A stretch of DNA of 44,468 nt from assembly GCA_019314375.1 (NCBI GenBank), contig JAFCZJ010000020.1, positions 1-44,468 on the forward strand. Reading direction: 5' to 3'. Numbering within the stretch: the stretch's first letter is position 1; each line of letters opens with the position of its first letter. This stretch comes from Deltaproteobacteria bacterium (lineage in GTDB: Bacteria; Myxococcota; B64-G9). The position numbers were made by a program, and so were the translations under genes. This document shows positions 33,479 to 41,536 of this stretch, piece after piece. The notes beneath the pieces are model-generated. The model searched no databases. It saw only the letters and a program-made list of their open reading frames with translations, and had not been told where the DNA came from.

Positions 33479-34726
33479 CTACTGGTTCATGGAATCCAAA
33501 AACTCCTGATTGGTTTCCGTGCGGCTCACCTTGGAAAGCAAAAATTCCATGGAGTCGATGACGTTCAAGGGGTGCAAAAGTTGCCGGAGTATCCAAACCC
33601 TGCTCAAAGCCGTGTTGTCCATGAGCAGCTCTTCCTTGCGCGTGGACGAAGAGTTGATGTCCAAGCAAGGGAAGATGCGCTTCTCCATCAGCTTGCGATC
33701 CAAGCGCATCTCGGAGTTGCCCGTGCCCTTGAACTCTTCAAAAATGACCTCGTCCATCCTGGAGCCCGTATCCACGAGGGCGGTGCCGATGATGGTCAAG
33801 GAACCGCCACCCTCGATGTTGCGGGCCGCGCCGAAGAAACGCTTGGGCTTATGCAGGGCGTTGGAATCCACACCACCGGAAAGGATCTTGCCCGAGGGCG
33901 GCACCACCGAGTTGTAAGCGCGAGCCAATCGAGTGATGGAATCCAACAAGATGACCACGTCCCGGCCATGCTCGACCATGCGCTTGGCTTTCTCGATGAC
34001 CATCTCAGCCACTTGCACGTGGCGTTGGGCGGGCTCATCGAAGGTGGAGCTGACCACCTCGCCTTTGACCGAGCGCTCCATGTCGGTGACCTCTTCGGGT
34101 CGCTCGTCGATGAGCAAGACGATCAAAACCACTTCCTTGTGATTGATTTCAATCGCTCGCGCGATGTCCTGCAAAAGGACGGTCTTACCGGCCCGGGGCG
34201 GACTGACGACCAGGCAACGCTGCCCTTTACCGATGGGCACAAGCAAGTCGATGATGCGAGTGCTCATGACCTTCGGATCGAACTCCAAGGCAAATTTCTC
34301 TTCCGGGTACAAGGGGGTCAGATTGTCGAAGAGAATCTTGTCGCGGGTTACGTCCGGATCTTCAAAATTGACCACTTCCACCTTGAGCATGGCGAAGTAG
34401 CGCTCGCCATCCTTGGGCGGTCGAATCTGACCGGCCACGGTGTCGCCCGTGCGCAAGTTGAAACGCCGGATCTGCGAGGGGGAGACATAGATGTCGTCAG
34501 GCCCCGGCAAATAGTTGTAGTCCGGTGATCGAAGAAAGCCGAATCCATCAGGCAGAATCTCCAGCACGCCCTCACCGTAAATGTGACCGTCCCTTTCTGC
34601 CTGGGCCTGCAGCACGGCAAAAATCAATTCAGACTTGCGCATGCCGCCGGCACCTTGGACCTTCAATTCCTTGGCCAGAGTGTTCAGTTCGCCGATCTTC
34701 AAGTTCTTTATGTCCTTCAGGTTCAT
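33479..34726 (-). CDS. rho: Transcription termination factor Rho
   Basis: A 415-residue Rho hexamer subunit. The RNA-binding OSB domain at about 50-120 has [40 protein letters not shown]. The ATPase part has [26 protein letters not shown] (Walker A), [19 protein letters not shown] and [17 protein letters not shown], plus Q-loop and R-loop regions. Two ATG codons are adjacent; the second (34726) has GGAGG at 4 nt, and the first (34729) at 1 nt is too close. Normal length and no large insertion. Upstream lies a 170-nt leader with a repeated 11-mer. Confidence 0.97.
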   Translation of the reverse strand: MNLKDIKNLKIGELNTLAKELKVQGAGGMRKSELIFAVLQAQAERDGHIYGEGVLEILPDGFGFLRSPDYNYLPGPDDIYVSPSQIRRFNLRTGDTVAGQIRPPKDGERYFAMLKVEVVNFEDPDVTRDKILFDNLTPLYPEEKFALEFDPKVMSTRIIDLLVPIGKGQRCLVVSPPRAGKTVLLQDIARAIEINHKEVVLIVLLIDERPEEVTDMERSVKGEVVSSTFDEPAQRHVQVAEMVIEKAKRMVEHGRDVVILLDSITRLARAYNSVVPPSGKILSGGVDSNALHKPKRFFGAARNIEGGGSLTIIGTALVDTGSRMDEVIFEEFKGTGNSEMRLDRKLMEKRIFPCLDINSSSTRKEELLMDNTALSRVWILRQLLHPLNVIDSMEFLLSKVSRTETNQEFLDSMNQ

Positions 34727-34820
34727 CATTCCTCCAGGGTGGAGTGGACCGCCACGGGTCAGTAAGACAGGGCGGGATGTTGGGGGGATTTATAACTCAC
34801 TGTGTAATCGACGGGGCGCT

Positions 34821-34888
34821 GACCTTCAATCTACCCTCGTCATCAATTGTCGGGATTTTGTGATACGTCCAAAAGACGACCTTCAATC
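34821..34888. repeat. direct repeat GACCTTCAATC in the rho leader
   Basis: The 11-mer GACCTTCAATC occurs at 34821-34831 and 34878-34888, 57 bp apart, giving GAUUGAAGGUC twice in the rho leader RNA. Rho often represses its own synthesis through its leader, so this repeat might serve there, or bind a regulator. Function unknown. Confidence 0.5.
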
Positions 34889-34897
34889 GTGTGCATA

Positions 34898-34925
34898 CTT
34901 ATCTTCTGAGCTTCCTTGCTGTCAA
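34898..34925 (-). promoter_or_regulatory. sigma-70 promoter of rho
   Basis: TTGACA (34920-34925) and GATAAG (34898-34903) on the minus strand are 16 nt apart: a perfect -35 and a 4 of 6 -10. The start is near 34891, so the rho leader would be about 165 nt and include both 11-mer repeats. Confidence 0.6.
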
Positions 34926-34956
34926 GCAAAATGGAAGCCGGGCGATATTTACTCCA

Positions 34957-35544
34957 TCAGCCCGGTTTGATGCTGAATTCAAAATTGTGGTTGGAGATCT
35001 GTACTTCTTCTCCACCCCTGATCCGGTACTTGCTGATCTGATCCCCATCCAGCCAGGTGCCATTGGCTGAGTTGAGATCCTCGATGAACCAGCCGGATCG
35101 CTCGAGGGTAATGACGGCATGCTCACGAGAAACTGAGCGGTGCTGTATGATGAAGTCGCACTTGCTGCCCCGGCCAATCAAAAAAACGTCCTTGCGAATG
35201 GGCGTAACCGGTCCGTCGTCCACCTGAAAGTGCAGCACATCCGACCGCTTCCGCCGATCAGGGGCAGACTTTCGGCTTGGGGCTGATTTCTTGGCGGGCC
35301 GAGGATCCGGTGCCCTGCGCCGGGGCGGCGAAGGTTCAGGCTCGACTTCGTCGAGTAGATCCACGCCTTCAGGTGAAGCCACTTTTCTGGGGCTGATTTT
35401 GATGAACCCCATCTTGCGCCCAAGATCGAACAAGGCCAGATTCACCACCGCATCCGGTTCCAGACCCGTATCCTTGCAGATCTGCTTCAATACCGTAAGC
35501 AGCTGCTGGTCAAACTGCACCATCTTGCGAACCGGGTTTTGCAT
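34957..35544 (-). CDS. FHA-domain protein
   Basis: A 195-residue protein. Residues 1-50 form a helical part resembling a ribbon-helix-helix or oligomer region (DQQLLTVLKQICKDTGLEPDAVVNLALFDLGRKMG). A Pro/Arg/Lys-rich linker spans about 60-100. A FHA domain at about 105-192 has IGRGSKCDFIIQHRSVSREHAVI and DLNSANGTWLDGDQI, holding the phosphothreonine-binding Arg, Ser, His and Asn residues. It should bind a pThr protein, suggesting work with a Ser/Thr kinase elsewhere. The ATG at 35544 follows GGAAG; a GTG two codons upstream is also open. Upstream neighbour of rho in the same direction. Confidence 0.88.
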   Translation of the reverse strand: MQNPVRKMVQFDQQLLTVLKQICKDTGLEPDAVVNLALFDLGRKMGFIKISPRKVASPEGVDLLDEVEPEPSPPRRRAPDPRPAKKSAPSRKSAPDRRKRSDVLHFQVDDGPVTPIRKDVFLIGRGSKCDFIIQHRSVSREHAVITLERSGWFIEDLNSANGTWLDGDQISKYRIRGGEEVQISNHNFEFSIKPG

Positions 35545-35631
35545 ATCCACTTCCAGCGGTAAGAATCCAACACCGTCCCATAAAGCTATAACTCAACCCC
35601 GCCCTGCGAAGCAAGAAATTGACCTATTTAA

Positions 35632-36948
35632 TCAAGGACTCCGCAGCTCAGCCCAGCTATCCGGCAAGGGATTAAAACTACCCGTCCGAAGCCCGGGTCG
35701 CTGCTTGCGCAACCACTCGGGCAGCTTGCGCAAACCCACGGCATGGCCCTCGGGCGGAACCAGGGCCTCAAAAAGACGATCCGGATCCATATCCAGATTG
35801 CGCAGCTGTACCATGTGGGCACCCGTGCGGGCCAAGAATCCGGCAAAAGCCTCTCGCTCTTCTTCCCGATCATGGTACCCGGGCACCACAAGGTAATTTA
35901 CGGAGACCACCAGGCCACGCTCAACTGCCTCGCGGACGAACTGCTCAACCTGATCCAAACCGAAATCCGCCCGGTGATAAGCGTCGAAGGCCGCCTGGCG
36001 AGCCGAGAACAAACTCACCCGCACTGATTGCAGCCCGGCCTCGACCAGGCCGGCAAGCTCACTTGGCCTGCTTCCATTTGTGTTCATGTGGACACCACCC
36101 CGATCCGTCTTCTCTCGAATCGCGAAGATGGCCTCTTTGATGCGCTCTGCCTGGGTCAAGGGCTCACCCTCGCATCCCTGGCCAAAGCTGACCATGCCTG
36201 ATTCCACCCTGTTCAAATGAAACAGAGCAGCCTGCACGACATGCTCTACGAGAGCCGGTCTCTCGATGCGCAGCTGGGGACTGGGTGCTTCTTCTTGCTC
36301 AGAGATGCAGCCCAAACATCTGGCATTGCAAGTCGGCGCTACAGGCAAAGCCGCCTCGGTGGTGCCCAAGAAAAAATTGCTGGCGGTACAACAGGCGTAG
36401 TCACGAGCACAGTGGGCGATTTGCTCCACCAGTTTATTTCCAGGCAACTTCTGCAAACCCTGCAGGACGGCGGCCTGCACCTTCTGATGAGGAAACCGCG
36501 CCGGGTCCCAATGTTTGTGGGGATCGATTCGCTGGGCGGCCAACCCAATGCGACCCGCCGACCAGGCCACCGCGGTATACGCACGCAAAGGCAACGTGGG
36601 TGGCGTCGACTCAGCGCGCATGGCAGGCATGGCAAAGCGCAAATAGCCCGGAGGCACGGTGGCCGCCACCGCATGGGGCACCATCAGGCTGCCGTCCATC
36701 TCAACCTCTTCGAGAACCACGGGCACACCAGTGTCCGGGTCCAAACCCACAGGGCGCCGCCCGGGCAGGAAAACCACATCCATCCCCTCCGGCTCGTGGC
36801 ACAAAATACCAGGAGGCAAGGGTTGCAACTCTTGCCAGGCCTGACCGACGGCCAGCAAATCCGGGTGATCAAAAAAACGCCCCTGATCGTCGGCGAAGAG
36901 CAATGATGCGGGTGGCCGGGGCCCCCGCTGTCGCTTTTTAGTCGACAA
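35632..36948 (-). CDS. Radical SAM enzyme with a long N-terminal region
   Basis: A 438-residue protein. The cluster motif C-x3-C-x2-C is TCNARCLGC (Cys207, 211, 214), followed by VSFGQGCEGEPL, VHMNTNGSRPSEL and VRVSLFSARQ, the usual SAM-binding barrel pattern. The first 200 residues are not a family I recognise; they contain a beta-rich part (LLFADDQGRFFDHPDLLAVG) and a Cys-rich patch CARDYACC. The start is uncertain: no ATG is available after the rng stop, and TTG at 36948 with GAGG 6 nt upstream fits and overlaps rng by 11 bp. It may modify a protein or RNA. It is the third gene of the operon behind two related genes. Confidence 0.78.
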   Translation of the reverse strand: MSTKKRQRGPRPPASLLFADDQGRFFDHPDLLAVGQAWQELQPLPPGILCHEPEGMDVVFLPGRRPVGLDPDTGVPVVLEEVEMDGSLMVPHAVAATVPPGYLRFAMPAMRAESTPPTLPLRAYTAVAWSAGRIGLAAQRIDPHKHWDPARFPHQKVQAAVLQGLQKLPGNKLVEQIAHCARDYACCTASNFFLGTTEAALPVAPTCNARCLGCISEQEEAPSPQLRIERPALVEHVVQAALFHLNRVESGMVSFGQGCEGEPLTQAERIKEAIFAIREKTDRGGVHMNTNGSRPSELAGLVEAGLQSVRVSLFSARQAAFDAYHRADFGLDQVEQFVREAVERGLVVSVNYLVVPGYHDREEEREAFAGFLARTGAHMVQLRNLDMDPDRLFEALVPPEGHAVGLRKLPEWLRKQRPGLRTGSFNPLPDSWAELRSP

Positions 36949-38476
36949 AGCGCACCTCAAAACGCTCAACGTGAAAATTGGCCTCTGAATCGATGCGCAC
37001 TTGAATGCCCAGACGACGTTCCAGACTGTCCAATATATCTTGTTCTTCGTCGATGAGCCGATTGCCCACCGCCGGGTTGGTGGCCACCACCACCGTGCCA
37101 TGGCGGCCCTGGGTCTCTCGCTCGATGGCACGCAAAATATCAAAAACCATAGTGGGCACCGACTTGACCCTTCCTGTACCCTCACAATATGGGCAGGCCT
37201 CGCTCAAGGTGCGCGACAAACTCTCACGCACACGCTTGCGGGTCATCTCCGCCAAACCCAAATCCGAAATCTGCAGAATATTTGTGCGAGCCCTATCCGC
37301 GCTCAAGGCTTCCTGTAATGCGTTGAAAACTTTCTCCCGGTTTGCCGGCCGCTCCATGTCGATGAAATCAATGATGATGATGCCACCCAAATCCCTGAGC
37401 CGAAGCTGGTAGGCGATTTCCTTAACTGCTTCCAGGTTGATCTTTGTGATGGTGTCTTCAAGGTTGCGCTTGCCCACATAGCGCCCGGAGTTCACATCGA
37501 TTGCGCACAGGGCCTCGGTCTGATCGATGACGATGTAGCCACCACTCTTCAGCCAAACCTTGCGGTCCAATGCCCGGCCAATCTCTACCTCCAAACCAAG
37601 GGCATCGAAAAGGGGCTCGGCACCGGTGTAAAGCTCAACTCGTGAAGCCAAGGCCGGCATAAAGGTGCGCACGAACTCCAGCAACTGCCGGTGTTCATCC
37701 GGATCATCGATAACCAGACGATCTACGTCCACCGTAAACAAATCCCGGGTTGCCCGCCGAATCAAATCCAAATCTTGATAGATTTGAGCTGGCGCGCCGG
37801 CGCCATCCACTCGGTCACAGATGTCCTGCCAAAGCTTTGTGAGAAACTCCATGTCCGCGGCCAGGGCCTCTTCGTCAGCGCCTTCGGCCGCGGTGCGAAT
37901 GATGAAACCGGTCTGACCGGGACGCATGCTTTCCACCAGCTCCCGCAGACGCAAACGTTCGTCCTCGCTGCCAATACGCCGAGAGATGCCCACATGATCC
38001 ACGGTGGGCAGGTAAACCAGCAGTCGGCCCGGCAAGGTGATGTGTGTGGTCAACCTCGCGCCCTTGGTGCCCATGGGTGCCTTGGCCACCTGCACCAACA
38101 ATTCTTGTCCGCTATGCAAAAGATCGCCGATGCGAGCCGGCTGGGCCTGAACCATAAGCGGCGACTCTTCGACCAGGCTTTCTCCCCTCTCCTCTGCTTC
38201 GTCCTCACTTGCCTCGGTGGCCACCAAATCCAGTTCGCTGGTGGAAACGGGTTGCATCACATCGGACACGTACAGAAATCCCGCCTTGTCCAGTCCAACC
38301 TCCACGAAGGCAGCGTCCATGCCTGGCAAGACGCGCACCACCTTGCCCTTGTAAATATTTCCGACCAACCCTCGACCGCTGCGCCTTTCAATGAACAACT
38401 CGGCCAGGGCGCCTTTCTCAACAAGAGCCACCCGACGCTCATGATGGATGGAGTTAATCGCCAACAAATTGCTCAT
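36938..38476 (-). CDS. rng: Ribonuclease G/E family endonuclease
   Basis: A 512-residue Rne/Rng protein. The N-terminal S1 domain (IYKGKVVRVLPGMDAAFVEVGLDKAGFLYVSD) has an insert of acidic residues (about 80-105). The nuclease part has GFIIRTAAEGA, CAIDVNSGRYVG and GGIIIIDFIDM, with the two Asp of the metal site. The zinc-link reads CPYCEGTGRV. It trims rRNA and starts mRNA decay. No long C-terminal scaffold, so it is of the RNase G type. The ATG overlaps the upstream radical SAM gene stop (ATGA), with GGGAG at 6 nt. Confidence 0.95.
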   Translation of the reverse strand: MSNLLAINSIHHERRVALVEKGALAELFIERRSGRGLVGNIYKGKVVRVLPGMDAAFVEVGLDKAGFLYVSDVMQPVSTSELDLVATEASEDEAEERGESLVEESPLMVQAQPARIGDLLHSGQELLVQVAKAPMGTKGARLTTHITLPGRLLVYLPTVDHVGISRRIGSEDERLRLRELVESMRPGQTGFIIRTAAEGADEEALAADMEFLTKLWQDICDRVDGAGAPAQIYQDLDLIRRATRDLFTVDVDRLVIDDPDEHRQLLEFVRTFMPALASRVELYTGAEPLFDALGLEVEIGRALDRKVWLKSGGYIVIDQTEALCAIDVNSGRYVGKRNLEDTITKINLEAVKEIAYQLRLRDLGGIIIIDFIDMERPANREKVFNALQEALSADRARTNILQISDLGLAEMTRKRVRESLSRTLSEACPYCEGTGRVKSVPTMVFDILRAIERETQGRHGTVVVATNPAVGNRLIDEEQDILDSLERRLGIQVRIDSEANFHVERFEVRFVD

Positions 38477-41028
38477 GTGCCACTCCCAACCGGCGCGTCC
38501 TCAAACTCAATGACCTCGCGCAATATCGTCGCCAAGGAAAGTCCGAAGACCTCGGCCGCCACTTCAGAAGGCCTGGCCGTGGAGGCGCTCTTCATGTCCA
38601 AATCCAGTACAGCGTCCAGGCCTTGTTCTCCCGGTTCCACCACAAGGCCCAAGAGGCTTGGACGCAGTTCGACGCGCTTCCTTTTTTTCTTCACGGTGCG
38701 CACCAAAGACCAACTCTCCCTCGCCATCATTTCTTCGCAGCCCCGCTTCGCCTGCTTTTCATCTACACCATGTAGATGTATACGATAGCGCACCTTTCGG
38801 GCCATAGCGGTCAGAGCTTTGGCGTCCGCTTCGAGCATGTGCCATTCCTGCAAGGCCACCCCTTTCGGCAATTCGAGCTCCAACGCGGCCATCAAGTCCT
38901 CCGGCCTATCACAATCGGTCAACCAGACGTCCATCCACTCAGCCGAGCTCTCTGCGCCCGACGGACAGGGCGGCCCAAAAGAAGACTTGATCTTGGGATG
39001 GAAGCCCTCGGTGAAGGCCAAAGGCCATTGGGCCCTGCGCAAGGATCGGTGTACGCTGCGCATAAATTCCAGGTGCCCCAACCAAGAGGATGGAGCCCGC
39101 TTGCTCAAACGCATGCGCAACCTGATCGGGACAGCATCTCCCTTTTCAACTTCGCACTGAAGCGCTTGGGGTTCACTGACGCGAAGTGGACTCAAATCGG
39201 GCAAAGGCTGAAGACCCTTGGGACAAGCGCCACAGTTGCTGCACACATCGGTCAAGCAGTCGGGCGTAGGCTGGATCTCCAAAGCCTGCTTTCGTTCCTG
39301 CAGGAGAAAATCTTCTTCGGGCCCCATGTCCAAATGGGACCAGGGCAAAAGTTGTCCGGGATTCCTGGACCCCAAATAAAAGGCGTCCACCCCACCCGGC
39401 ACCTTCACTTCATCGAAGGCCTGCCTGAAACTTTCGTGCTGAAAATGCTCGTTCCAACTCGCCAATCGCGCCCCGCTTTTCGCGATGGCACAAAGCGCCT
39501 CGAACTGCCTGCGATCCCCTCGGGACAAGAGCCCTTCGGCCCAGCTTAATTCGCTCAGGGTCCAACCCACCTTAACCCCGCCCAGGCGGCGCAGGTTGCC
39601 GCGCAGCCCATCATGAATTCGCCGAGACGCATCCGGCGTGAGCATGGCTTCCCACTGGAAGGGGGTGTGTGGCTTGGGGACGAAGGTGGATATCCCCACG
39701 TTGATCTGAGGCTTGTGCCCAGCCGCAATCAAGGCCCGGCGCACTTCGTTCACCAAATCGACGATGGCCTGATGATCCTCCGGCTGCTCCGTGGGCAAAC
39801 CCACCATAAAGTAGAGCTTCAGAAGCCGCCAGCCGGCGGCAAAGGCACCGGTAGCCGCGGCCAGGATATCCGCCTGCTCCAAATCCTTGTTGATGACCCG
39901 CCGAATCCGGTCCGAACCTGCCTCGGGGGCGATGGTGAAACCTGACTTGCGCACGGTGCGCACAAGCTCCGCCAGCTCTGCCGTCAAGGTCTCCGCTCTG
40001 AGGCTGGGCAGGCTGGCGGCTATACGCATTTCGGCATGCTCCGAAAAAAATGCAGCCAGCAGGTCAAGGATGCGTGCATGGTCCCCGGCTGACAAGGACA
40101 GAAAAGACACCTGGTCGTGACCGCTGATCCTGAGACCATCACGCACCGCCTGCAAAATCTTGCCTACGCTGCGCTGGCGTACGGGCCGATTGATCATGCC
40201 GGCCTGACAGAACCGACAACCCCGGGTGCAGCCCCGCTGTATCTCCACGGCCAGGCGGTCGTGAATCGTTCGAGAGCTGGCCACCAACAAACGTTCCGGC
40301 GGAGGCACCCGGTCCAAATCGGCGACCACGGCCCGCCGCACCCGCTCCGGAACGCCGGCCAATGGCTCGATGGCCTCCACCGCACCGTGGGGCGCATAAC
40401 GAATCCGGTAACGACCCGGCAGGTACACCCCGGTCAAATCGGCGATGGCGTCCAATTGCGCCGAACGGGGTGCTCCATCCCTGCGCGCCGCCCCCAATCG
40501 ACGCAGCAGTTCGGGCAGCACGTCTTCCGCGTCGCCCAAAACAACCACATCCAGAGCAGGTGCCAAGGGTTCAGGGTTGGCGGCACCAGGTCCGCCGGCC
40601 AGAATCACAGGATGGGCTGCGCTCCGTTCGTCTGCCCGCCAGGGGATACCCCCCATCTCCAGCATGACCAGGATATCCGGGTAGTTGAGCTCATGCTGCA
40701 GCGTGAATCCCACCGCGTCAAAGTCCGCCATGGGACTACGGCTTTCCAGGCTGACCAATGGCAACCCGGCTTTTCTCAGGGCCTGCTCCATGTCCAGGGC
40801 GGGCGCAAAGACCCGTTCGGCAGCCAAATCGGCCTCGGCGTTGACCAGGGCGTAAAGCACCTGCGTCCCCAGATAGCTCATGCCAATCTCGTACAAATCG
40901 GGATAGGCCAAAAGAAATCGGGCCTGCAACTGAGCAGGATCCTTGCAGACCGATCCCACCTCACCGCCGGCGTATTGCCCGGGACCACGTACTCGCCTCA
41001 AGATGTCATTGTAGTCATAGTCTTTCAT
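38473..41028 (-). CDS. Radical SAM protein fused to a DUF2344 domain
   Basis: An 851-residue fusion. Residues 30-230 form a B12-binding-like Rossmann domain (LLAYPDLYEIGMSYLGTQVLYALV, ILAGGPGAANPEPL). Residues about 245-560 form the radical SAM domain with cluster motif CTRGCRFC (Cys267, 271, 274). The end, from about 645, is a DUF2344 region (MRLSKRAPSSWLGHLEFMRSVHRSLRRAQWPLAFTEGFHPKIK). The whole fits the TIGR03960/TIGR03936 pair often coded next to RNase G in deltaproteobacteria. The reaction is not known; tRNA or ribosome modification has been guessed. The frame opens at 41121, but the conserved start MKDYDYNDIL (ATG 41028) suits the family best. Confidence 0.9.
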   Translation of the reverse strand: MKDYDYNDILRRVRGPGQYAGGEVGSVCKDPAQLQARFLLAYPDLYEIGMSYLGTQVLYALVNAEADLAAERVFAPALDMEQALRKAGLPLVSLESRSPMADFDAVGFTLQHELNYPDILVMLEMGGIPWRADERSAAHPVILAGGPGAANPEPLAPALDVVVLGDAEDVLPELLRRLGAARRDGAPRSAQLDAIADLTGVYLPGRYRIRYAPHGAVEAIEPLAGVPERVRRAVVADLDRVPPPERLLVASSRTIHDRLAVEIQRGCTRGCRFCQAGMINRPVRQRSVGKILQAVRDGLRISGHDQVSFLSLSAGDHARILDLLAAFFSEHAEMRIAASLPSLRAETLTAELAELVRTVRKSGFTIAPEAGSDRIRRVINKDLEQADILAAATGAFAAGWRLLKLYFMVGLPTEQPEDHQAIVDLVNEVRRALIAAGHKPQINVGISTFVPKPHTPFQWEAMLTPDASRRIHDGLRGNLRRLGGVKVGWTLSELSWAEGLLSRGDRRQFEALCAIAKSGARLASWNEHFQHESFRQAFDEVKVPGGVDAFYLGSRNPGQLLPWSHLDMGPEEDFLLQERKQALEIQPTPDCLTDVCSNCGACPKGLQPLPDLSPLRVSEPQALQCEVEKGDAVPIRLRMRLSKRAPSSWLGHLEFMRSVHRSLRRAQWPLAFTEGFHPKIKSSFGPPCPSGAESSAEWMDVWLTDCDRPEDLMAALELELPKGVALQEWHMLEADAKALTAMARKVRYRIHLHGVDEKQAKRGCEEMMARESWSLVRTVKKKRKRVELRPSLLGLVVEPGEQGLDAVLDLDMKSASTARPSEVAAEVFGLSLATILREVIEFEDAPVGSGT

Positions 41029-41092
41029 GCAGGCCCAACCTACCATGGCCTGCATGAGAGCCAAAAGAGTTTGACGAAACGGTCGAAACAGC

Positions 41093-41121
41093 TTGAGCCC
41101 CGTCGATGTGACGGGGCTCAA
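41093..41121. other. 12-bp perfect hairpin in the leader of the radical SAM-rng operon
   Basis: TTGAGCCCCGTC and GACGGGGCTCAA form a 12-bp GC-rich stem with a 5-nt loop. Neither strand shows a U tract directly after it (AAAACC on the plus side, GCTGTTTCG on the minus side). It lies 65 bp before the preferred start codon, so it would be in the leader RNA and may block or pause transcription or stabilise the message. Confidence 0.7.
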
Positions 41122-41135
41122 AACCTTAGAGCGAG

Positions 41136-41310
41136 AAAAAAGGAGGGTACTATTCTATATGTCATCAGAGCGAAAAACGCCCTGTTACATTTTTCAGCGG
41201 CATAAAGAACAGCCGCTGAGGAAGGAGGACCCAGGTTATGGGCCGGGGAAGCGTCCTAATTAGGAACCACCCAAGCCTGGACTCCTCAATCCTGGGACAT
41301 ATTGCCCGAG
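41136..41310 (-). ncRNA. candidate structured RNA driven by a sigma-54 promoter
   Basis: Transcription from the sigma-54 element at 41321-41336 should begin near 41310. The RNA would then have a closing stem of 7 bp (AUAUGUC at 41302-41296 with GACAUAU at 41163-41157). Inside are three elements: a long irregular helix (GAGGA/UCCUC and CCAGG/CCUGG) capped by UCCUAAUUAGGA; a 7-bp hairpin CAGCGGC/GCCGCUG; and a 7-bp hairpin CAGGGCG/CGCUCUG. The last has a G-U pair on this strand but an A-C mismatch on the other, favouring minus. A run of six U (41136-41141) follows 15 nt after the closing stem. No open frame with a ribosome site is seen. It could be a small RNA, or the leader of the gene that starts at 41028. 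I recognise no known family. Confidence 0.45.
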
Positions 41311-41320
41311 TCTAGAACAA

Positions 41321-41336
41321 AGCAACAGTTGTGCCA
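41321..41336 (-). promoter_or_regulatory. sigma-54 (-24/-12) promoter facing the structured RNA
   Basis: On the minus strand the site reads TGGCACA-ACTG-TTGCT, with GG (41334-41335) and GC (41322-41323) exactly 10 nt apart. It matches 6 of 7 and 5 of 5 consensus bases, the best sigma-54 match in the window. It points left, toward the structured RNA and the radical SAM gene. Confidence 0.7.
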
Positions 41337-41428
41337 CATTTCCCGGCAACCGGCCAAGTCCATGTTATATTAGCACATTAGATGGAACTCGCCATCTTGG
41401 ACTCAGCTGCTGACCCAACACAAAACGC

Positions 41429-41440
41429 GACATGCATGTC
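41429..41440. promoter_or_regulatory. perfect palindrome GACATGCATGTC, candidate activator site
   Basis: A 12-bp perfect palindrome, so GACA and TGTC are 4 nt apart, 94-105 bp upstream of the -24 element at 41335. This is the same half-site pair as found before the pilin and minor pilin promoters. It could also act as an operator for the surface protein gene that starts at 41537. The rest of the region up to 41536 shows an AGATGG/CCATCT hairpin (41380-41397) and nothing else clear. Confidence 0.45.
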
Positions 41441-41536
41441 AGATGCCCCCCTCAGAGTCCGCAGATTTTTCCACCTTGAACCGCGGCCTCTCAAATGGCA
41501 AAATTGGAAACACCAAACAATGAGGAGAGTGGGAAC

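Noticed and set aside
41136..41310. Known RNA families (6S RNA, SRP RNA, c-di-GMP or cGAMP riboswitch)
   Set aside because: Length and rod-like helix recall 6S RNA, but I cannot match the central bubble or flanking gene. The conserved GEMM bases and the SRP loop are absent. Kept as an unassigned RNA candidate.
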